DNA of 64,000 nucleotides from an uncultured Pelagibacteraceae bacterium (GTDB taxonomy: Bacteria > Pseudomonadota > Alphaproteobacteria > Pelagibacterales > Pelagibacteraceae), in the NCBI GenBank assembly GCA_902610515.1, contig CACLVZ010000003.1, positions 62,001 to 126,000 of the forward strand. The letters run 5' to 3'. Position numbers and translations under genes: made by a program. How positions within the stretch are numbered: the first letter of the stretch is position 1; the number at the start of each line of letters is the position of its first letter. The notes under the pieces are model-generated. The model was not told the origin of the DNA and made no database searches. It worked only from the letters and a program-made list of their open reading frames with translations. Below are positions 56,859 through 64,000 of this stretch, piece after piece.

Positions 56859-57090
56859 ATCCTTGGCGACACATCCAAAAGACGTAGGATCTACAGAAAT
56901 TCAAATTGGACTTTTAACTGACAAAATAACTAAATTGTCAGAACATTTTAAGAAATTTAAAAAAGACAAACACTCTACTTTAGGTTTAACAAAATCAGTA
57001 AATAAAAGAAAAAAACTTCTATCTTATCTGAAAAAAAGTAATTCTGAGTCTTATCTGAAAGTAATCAAACAACTCAATTTAAGGAAATAA
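56830..57090 (+). CDS. rpsO: 30S ribosomal protein S15
   Basis: S15 binds the central domain of 16S r[25 protein letters not shown] and [11 protein letters not shown] are conserved. 86 aa, three residues shorter than E. coli S15. The start inside rbfA leaves only a short N-terminus before [13 protein letters not shown], consistent with family length. It shares one base with the pnp start. Confidence 0.96.
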   Translation: MIKKKRDIIKSLATHPKDVGSTEIQIGLLTDKITKLSEHFKKFKKDKHSTLGLTKSVNKRKKLLSYLKKSNSESYLKVIKQLNLRK

Positions 57091-59162
57091 TGTTTAAAAT
57101 TTTTAAAGAGGAAATAGAAGTTAATGGTAAAAAGTTGACTTTGGAGACAGGTAAAGTAGCTCGTCAAGCAGATGGCGCTATTATTGCTTCTTTAGGTGAA
57201 ACTGTTGTAATTGCAACTGCAGTTGGAGCTAAGAAAGTAGCAGAAGGTCAAGACTATTTTCCATTATCAGTAAACTATCAAGAAAAATATTATGCAGCAG
57301 GCAAGATACCAGGCGGTTACTTTAAAAGGGAAGCAAGACCTACTGAAGCAGAGACTTTAATCTCTAGACTAATCGATAGACCTATAAGACCTTTATTTCC
57401 ATCTAGTTTTATGAATGAGGTACAATTACTCCCAACTGTTTTATCTTATGATAGTGAAAATCAACCAGATATCTTATCAATAATAGCTTCCTCAGCAGCT
57501 TTAGCAATATCGGGCTTGCCATTTATGGGGCCAATAGCCGCCAGCAGAGTTGGGTACAAAGATGGAAAATATTTATTAAATCCGTCGATAGAAGAATTAA
57601 AATCATCAGAGCTAGACCTGGTTGTTGCTGGGACCAAAGACGCAGTTCTTATGGTAGAGTCTGAAACATCAGGATTATCTGAAAAAATAATGTTAGATGC
57701 AGTAAAGTTTGGGCACGAAAATTTTTTACCAATTATTGAAGCTATTGAAAAATTAGTAAAAAAAGCAGGTAAACCTAAATGGGTAGTCGAAGAGGTAGAT
57801 CACTCTGAAATTAAAAAAAAGATTGCTGATAAATTTGAAAATGGATTAAGAAGTGCTTTTAAAGAAATAGATAAGAAAAAAAGATCTACAGCTATTTCTG
57901 AAATAGAGAGTCAATGTAAAGAATTGTTTGCTGAAGACGAGACCATAACTGAAAATCAAGTTATGAGTCAGCTTAAATCTTTAGAAAAAGATATAGTAAG
58001 AACTGCAATACTCAAAGAAAAGAAAAGAATCGATGGAAGAGGTTTAGCTGACGTGAGACAGATTAATTGCGAAGTTGGTATATTACCGAGAACTCATGGA
58101 TCTGCTATTTTTACAAGAGGTGAAACACAAGCACTAGTAGTTACAACGCTTGGAATGACAGATGACGAACAAAGATTAGAAAGCTTAGAAGGCATGCAAA
58201 GATCAAGTTTTATGTTACATTATAATTTTCCTCCATTTTCAGTAGGGGAATGTGGGAGGATAGGCACAGGTAGAAGAGAAATCGGACATGGAAAACTTGC
58301 TTGGAGAGCAATCAACTCATCTTTGCCAAAAAAAGAAAATTTTCCTTATACATTAAGAGTAGTTTCAGAAGTAACAGAGTCTAACGGATCTTCATCGATG
58401 GCAACAGTTTGTGGAACTTCATTATCATTAATGGATGCTGGCGTTCCAATTAAAGAACCAGTTGCCGGAATTGCAATGGGATTAATTAAAGAAGGAGAAG
58501 ACTTTTCAGTGCTCTCAGATATTTTAGGAGACGAAGATCATCTTGGAGATATGGATTTTAAAGTTGCAGGTACAAAAAATGGTATTACTTCACTCCAAAT
58601 GGATATCAAAATAACAGGTATTACATTTGAAATTATGGAAAAGGCTTTACAGCAAGCCAAAGGTGGAAGAGAACATATTTTGCAAGAAATGAATAAAGCT
58701 ATTAAAACTTCAAGAAAAGAATTCTCTAAACATACACCTAAAATGGAAACAATAAAAGTTGACAAAAAAGATATTGCAACGGTCATAGGAAAAGGTGGCG
58801 CAACAATAAGGGAAATTGTTGAGACTTCAGGAGCAAAAGTTGACGTAAAGGATACAGGAGAAGTAACTGTTGCAGCTCCAGATGAAACTTCTAGAAATAA
58901 AGCTATCGATTTTATTAAAAATTTGATCGCTAAGCCTGAGATGGGTAAAATTTATAAAGGAAAAGTAGTAAAAATTATGGAATTTGGAGCTTTCGTTAAC
59001 TTTTTAGGAAAGCAGGACGGTCTTGTACATATCTCTGAATTAGCAGAAAAACGTGTTGCAAAAGTTGGTGACGTAGTAAAAGAAGGCGATGAAGTTTCTG
59101 TAAAAGTTGTCGGTTTTGATAGAGGGAAAGTAAAACTATCAATGAAACAAGCTTCTGCTTAA
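57090..59162 (+). CDS. pnp: polynucleotide phosphorylase
   Basis: PNPase degrades RNA 3'-5' using phosphate. Two RNase PH domains (about 1-225 and 305-535) are joined by a helical domain. KH ([21 protein letters not shown] near 564-584) and S1 (about 618-688, [15 protein letters not shown]) domains complete the protein. 690 aa. Last gene of the nusA-led operon; convergent with fabI with a four-base overlap. Confidence 0.97.
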   Translation: MFKIFKEEIEVNGKKLTLETGKVARQADGAIIASLGETVVIATAVGAKKVAEGQDYFPLSVNYQEKYYAAGKIPGGYFKREARPTEAETLISRLIDRPIRPLFPSSFMNEVQLLPTVLSYDSENQPDILSIIASSAALAISGLPFMGPIAASRVGYKDGKYLLNPSIEELKSSELDLVVAGTKDAVLMVESETSGLSEKIMLDAVKFGHENFLPIIEAIEKLVKKAGKPKWVVEEVDHSEIKKKIADKFENGLRSAFKEIDKKKRSTAISEIESQCKELFAEDETITENQVMSQLKSLEKDIVRTAILKEKKRIDGRGLADVRQINCEVGILPRTHGSAIFTRGETQALVVTTLGMTDDEQRLESLEGMQRSSFMLHYNFPPFSVGECGRIGTGRREIGHGKLAWRAINSSLPKKENFPYTLRVVSEVTESNGSSSMATVCGTSLSLMDAGVPIKEPVAGIAMGLIKEGEDFSVLSDILGDEDHLGDMDFKVAGTKNGITSLQMDIKITGITFEIMEKALQQAKGGREHILQEMNKAIKTSRKEFSKHTPKMETIKVDKKDIATVIGKGGATIREIVETSGAKVDVKDTGEVTVAAPDETSRNKAIDFIKNLIAKPEMGKIYKGKVVKIMEFGAFVNFLGKQDGLVHISELAEKRVAKVGDVVKEGDEVSVKVVGFDRGKVKLSMKQASA

Positions 59163-59944
59163 GTCATATTTTTAGGATCAGGCATTCCTACTTTGTTATA
59201 TCCAGCATCTACATAATGAATTTCACCAGTCACTCCTGCAGCTAAATTACTTAATAGGTATAATGCAGAATTACCAACATCGTGAATATCAACGTTCCTC
59301 TTCAAAAATGAATGATCTTCATTCCATTTATATAAAAATTTTGCATCTCCTATCGCGGAAGCTGCTAAGGTTTTAATAGGACCCGCACTGATTGCGTTTA
59401 CTCTAATTTTATTTTTACCAAGATCTCTAGCTAAATATTTTACACTGGCCTCTAATGCAGACTTACAAACTCCCATTACATTGTAATTTGGTATTGCTTT
59501 TGTAGACTCGTAAGTAAGAGTGAGAAGACTCCCCCCATTTTTCATTATCTTTGCAGCTTCCTTAGATACCTCAGTGAAAGAAAAACAAGAGATAAGCATG
59601 CTCCTTAGAAAATTTTCTCTTGTGGTATTTAAATACTCGCCAGATAATTCTGTTTTATCAGAAAAAGCTACTGCATGCACTACAAAGTCTATTTCTCCCC
59701 ACTTTGATTTAACATCCTCAAAAAGCTTAATAACTTCCTCTTTTTTTTCCACGTCACAGCTGAAAGTTACATTAGAATTTAACTTTTCTGCTAAAGGTAA
59801 AACTCTTTTTTTTAGAGCATCACCTAAGTATGTAAAAGCTAACTCCGCACCAGACTCTGCAAGTTTTTGAGATATGCCCCAAGCTATTGAGCGTTCGTTT
59901 GCAACACCCATTATTAGACCTTTTTTTCCTTTCATTAGGCTCAT
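59159..59944 (-). CDS. fabI: enoyl-ACP reductase
   Basis: It reduces trans-2-enoyl-ACP in fatty-acid elongation. [12 protein letters not shown] opens the Rossmann fold, and the active-site tyrosines and lysine are Y145, Y154 and K161. The spacing between the two tyrosines is one residue shorter than in E. coli FabI (10 to 9). 261 aa. It is downstream of fabB with one base of overlap. Confidence 0.95.
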   Translation of the reverse strand: MSLMKGKKGLIMGVANERSIAWGISQKLAESGAELAFTYLGDALKKRVLPLAEKLNSNVTFSCDVEKKEEVIKLFEDVKSKWGEIDFVVHAVAFSDKTELSGEYLNTTRENFLRSMLISCFSFTEVSKEAAKIMKNGGSLLTLTYESTKAIPNYNVMGVCKSALEASVKYLARDLGKNKIRVNAISAGPIKTLAASAIGDAKFLYKWNEDHSFLKRNVDIHDVGNSALYLLSNLAAGVTGEIHYVDAGYNKVGMPDPKNMT

Positions 59945-61158
59945 TATTTAACCTTTTCAAAAACTAAAGTAGCATTAGTTCCACCAAAACCAAAACTATT
60001 TGACATTATAGTATTTAAGTTCACGTTTTTTTCAACTTTTGTTATTATTGGATATTTTTTTGCCTCATCATCCATATCAGTAATATTAGCTGATGCTGCT
60101 ATGAAATTATTTTTCATCATAATTATACTGTAAATAGCCTCATGAACTGATGTGGCTCCTAGAGAATGTCCAGCAAGAGATTTTGTCGAACTAATTTTAG
60201 GTTTGTTTTCACCGAACACTTCTCCTACAGCTTTAAGTTCTGTTATATCTCCCACAGGTGTGGAAGTGCCATGAGTGTTAATATAATCAATTTTATTCTT
60301 TGCAGTGCTTAAAGCCATCTTCATACATCTAACTGCTCCTTCCCCGGATGGGGCTACCATGTCATAGCCATCAGATGTTGCACCATATCCTGTTAGTTCT
60401 GCGTAAATTTTTGCACCTCTCGATTTTGCATGCTCATATTCCTCCAAAACTAAAACTCCACCTCCACCAGAAATAACAAAACCATCTCTAGTTTTATCAT
60501 AGGGTCTAGATGCTTTTTCAGGAGTATCATTATATTTTGAAGAAAGAGCCGTCATGGCATCAAACATTGCAGTCATTGCAAAATGAACTTCATCACTTCC
60601 ACCTGCAAAAATTATTTTTTGTTTTCCTAATTGAATTAATTCCATTGCATTCCCAATACAATGTCCACTCGTAGCACAAGCGGAACTAATAGTATAATTT
60701 ACACCTTTAATTTTAAATGGAACAGCAAGAGTTGCTGAGGCAGTACTCGACATTGTTCGTGGTACTACAAAAGGCCCCATCCTTTTTGGACTTTTTTCTC
60801 TGGTTTTATCTGCTGCTAATATCACATTTTCTATTGAAGGACCTCCTGATCCCATAATCATCCCAGTTGTTACATTGCTTACATCTTTTTCTTCAAGTCC
60901 AGAGTCTTTTACAGCCTCATTCATTGAAACGTAATTATAAGCAGACCCTGGCCCCATAAACCTTATAAATTTTCTGTCCACATGATCGTCTAGTTTAATG
61001 TTTGGTTTCCCATGAACATGGCTTTTTAAATTGTATTCCTTGTATTCCTCAGAAAATGTAATCCCTGATTTTGCATTTAATAATGACTTGTAAACTTCAT
61101 CCTGATTATTTCCTAAACAAGAAACTACCCCTATTCCAGTAACTACAACTCTTTTCAT
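59944..61158 (-). CDS. fabB: 3-oxoacyl-ACP synthase I (FabB)
   Basis: This condensing enzyme is needed to elongate unsaturated acyl chains. The catalytic cysteine is C161 in [10 protein letters not shown], and two histidines lie in [11 protein letters not shown] and LAGHSLGA. 404 aa. Proximity to fabA supports FabB rather than FabF. Overlaps fabA by four bases. Confidence 0.95.
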   Translation of the reverse strand: MKRVVVTGIGVVSCLGNNQDEVYKSLLNAKSGITFSEEYKEYNLKSHVHGKPNIKLDDHVDRKFIRFMGPGSAYNYVSMNEAVKDSGLEEKDVSNVTTGMIMGSGGPSIENVILAADKTREKSPKRMGPFVVPRTMSSTASATLAVPFKIKGVNYTISSACATSGHCIGNAMELIQLGKQKIIFAGGSDEVHFAMTAMFDAMTALSSKYNDTPEKASRPYDKTRDGFVISGGGGVLVLEEYEHAKSRGAKIYAELTGYGATSDGYDMVAPSGEGAVRCMKMALSTAKNKIDYINTHGTSTPVGDITELKAVGEVFGENKPKISSTKSLAGHSLGATSVHEAIYSIIMMKNNFIAASANITDMDDEAKKYPIITKVEKNVNLNTIMSNSFGFGGTNATLVFEKVK

Positions 61159-61658
61159 GATTTGAATAACCCTACCTTAAGATTTTCCGCAGTGTAAATT
61201 ATTTTACCATCTGCACTTAAAATTCCATTAGCTAATCCAACAGCAGTACCTTCTTTTTTTAAAATTCTTTTCATATTTATTTCGTAAGTCGCCATTTTAA
61301 TACTTCTTAACACTTCACCTGTGAATTTTACAGAATTTACTCCTAAAGCTCTACCCTTTCCTGGTTCACCAATCCAGCCCAAATAAAACCCAACTAACTG
61401 CCACATAGCATCTAAGCCAAGACAACCCGGCATAACTGGGTCTTTTTTAAAATGACAATCAAAAAACCATAGGTTGTCCTTAATATCAAGCTCGGCTTTA
61501 ATAAAACCTTTTTTAAATTCACCTGCATCTTTTTTGATTTCTGTAATTCTATCAAACATCAGCATTGGAGGTAGTGGCAGCTTGGCATTTCCTTCACCAA
61601 ATAGTTTTCCCTCTCCGCACGAAATTAACTCATCGTAATCGTAACTGTTTTTTCGCAT
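61155..61658 (-). CDS. fabA: 3-hydroxydecanoyl-ACP dehydratase/isomerase
   Basis: FabA dehydrates hydroxydecanoyl-ACP and isomerises the double bond, starting unsaturated fatty acid synthesis. The hot-dog-fold catalytic residues are H69 in [13 protein letters not shown] and D83 in GLDAMWQ. An upstream ATG at 61697 adds 13 residues, but ATG 61658 lines up with family starts (167 aa). First gene of fabA-fabB-fabI, divergent from irr. Confidence 0.95.
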   Translation of the reverse strand: MRKNSYDYDELISCGEGKLFGEGNAKLPLPPMLMFDRITEIKKDAGEFKKGFIKAELDIKDNLWFFDCHFKKDPVMPGCLGLDAMWQLVGFYLGWIGEPGKGRALGVNSVKFTGEVLRSIKMATYEINMKRILKKEGTAVGLANGILSADGKIIYTAENLKVGLFKS

Positions 61659-61709
61659 GATTAAGAATTGTTTTACTTGATTTAGCAAAAGTTTCATATA
61701 TATTTTCTA

Positions 61710-61726
61710 TTTAGAATGATTTTAAA
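61710..61726. promoter_or_regulatory. Irr/ICE-like palindrome in the fabA-irr divergent region
   Basis: TTTAGAATGATTTTAAA is a 17-bp near-palindrome, with seven of eight arm pairs complementary. It lies 24 bp before the irr GTG. It matches 15 of 17 bases of a second copy before katG. It resembles rhizobial iron-control elements (TTTAGAA-type arms). It could mediate irr autoregulation and perhaps fabA control. Confidence 0.65.
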
Positions 61727-61750
61727 GTAGATTAAAAAGTGAACTAAAAC

Positions 61751-62158
61751 GTGAAAAAAATAGACATTTTAAAAAAATTAAGATCCTCCGGATTAAGACC
61801 AACTAAACAAAGAGTTGAAATAGCCAAATTTTTATTTGAAAGAGAAAAAACATTTCATTTTACAGTTGAAAGTTTAAACAAACTTTTAACAAAAAAATCA
61901 ACTTCTAAAATTTCGTTAGCTACAATTTATAATAGCGTCCACTCATTTAAAGCAGCCGGGCATTTAAGCGAAGTTGAAGTTAGAGGAAACAGAACTTATT
62001 TTGATACCAATGTTTCAAACCATCACCATTTTTATGATAGTGAAACGGCAGAATTAATAGACATCGATGCAAACGATATAATTATTCAAAAAATTCCTAA
62101 AGCACCAAATGGTAAAAAAATTAAGAATGTTGAGGTATTTATAAATTTGAAAAATTGA
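61751..62158 (+). CDS. irr: Irr-type iron response regulator (Fur family)
   Basis: Irr senses haem/iron status in alphaproteobacteria and regulates iron and haem genes. The winged helix carries KISLATIYNSVHSFKAAGHL (53-72) and the metal/haem-ligand triplet HHH at 91-93 in SNHHHFYDSETAELIDID. There is no GCPWHD-type haem motif, as in many Irr homologues outside Bradyrhizobium. 135 aa from GTG 61751. The fabA-irr divergence is conserved in alphaproteobacteria. Confidence 0.9.
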   Translation: MKKIDILKKLRSSGLRPTKQRVEIAKFLFEREKTFHFTVESLNKLLTKKSTSKISLATIYNSVHSFKAAGHLSEVEVRGNRTYFDTNVSNHHHFYDSETAELIDIDANDIIIQKIPKAPNGKKIKNVEVFINLKN

Positions 62159-62180
62159 CAGTTTGTCGCTTGTTTTTCAC

Positions 62181-64000
<1,820 letters not shown>

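Overview
The window is a 64 kb stretch of a very AT-rich, extremely compact bacterial chromosome. By eye G+C is around 30%, although I could not compute it. Gene content and order are alphaproteobacterial: ppsR-maf-aroE-coaE-dnaQ with secB/fxsA/Tim44; hslVU divergent from hisBHAFE; mnmE-mnmG-rsmG-parA-parB-holA-lptE-leuS; grpE-dnaK-dnaJ-dapB-nth; tsaB-fur-miaB-phoH-ybeY-lnt-metK-nusA-infB-rbfA-rpsO-pnp; and fabI-fabB-fabA next to irr. Low G+C, overlapping genes, shortened proteins and the loss of usual cluster members point to a genome-streamlined SAR11 (Pelagibacterales)-like marine alphaproteobacterium. I see no mobile elements, CRISPR arrays, prophage genes, rRNA or tRNA. The window is almost wholly conserved core genome rather than an accessory island.

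Layout. Positions 1-263 are a non-coding AT-rich segment ahead of ppsR. By synteny with the hemE/RP001 region of other alphaproteobacteria it is a candidate chromosomal origin. Positions 264-7498 carry ppsR, maf, aroE, coaE, dnaQ, secB, fxsA, a Tim44-like protein, an Smr protein and hslUV. Positions 7595-11425 hold the histidine operon, ending in a HIT protein and a GNAT enzyme. Positions 11422-25242 carry lolA-ftsK, a ubiH-like monooxygenase, the mnmE/mnmG/rsmG/parAB block with two parS sites inside rsmG, and the holA/lptE/leuS/DUF3576 block. A strongly expressed-looking porin follows at 25451, closed by the one unambiguous intrinsic terminator at the end of a gene or convergent pair. Positions 26497-28915 are a group of small divergent genes whose start codons abut or overlap: a ThiE-like protein, YggS, a YkuD L,D-transpeptidase, an orphan winged-helix regulator and a 35-residue ArfA-like rescue factor. 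Positions 28917-35163 carry an adenosine-kinase-like gene, nth, dapB, a previously unlisted 55-residue membrane protein, dnaJ, dnaK and grpE. A sigma-32-type promoter lies in front of dnaK.

Positions 35207-45302 hold rdgB, an LpoA-like protein, rsmI, a BON lipoprotein, malic enzyme, murJ, trpS, an Nfu protein and a membrane-anchored glucosaminidase. Positions 45299-59162 hold a polysaccharide deacetylase, a truncated tsaB, fur/mur, miaB, phoH, ybeY, lnt, metK, and the nusA-infB-rbfA-rpsO-pnp translation/RNA operon behind a terminator-like leader hairpin. Positions 59159-64000 hold fabI, fabB, fabA, irr and a katG that runs off the window.

The most interesting signals are regulatory or hidden. 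Two near-identical 17-bp palindromes resembling the Irr iron-control element flank irr, and one covers the probable -10 of katG. Two parS sites sit in rsmG 150-330 bp before parA. A sigma-32 promoter drives dnaKJ, with a weaker one for hslVU. Two unlisted small genes (arfA and the 55-aa membrane protein) are supported by position and translational coupling. I do not see a clearly novel multi-gene system here.
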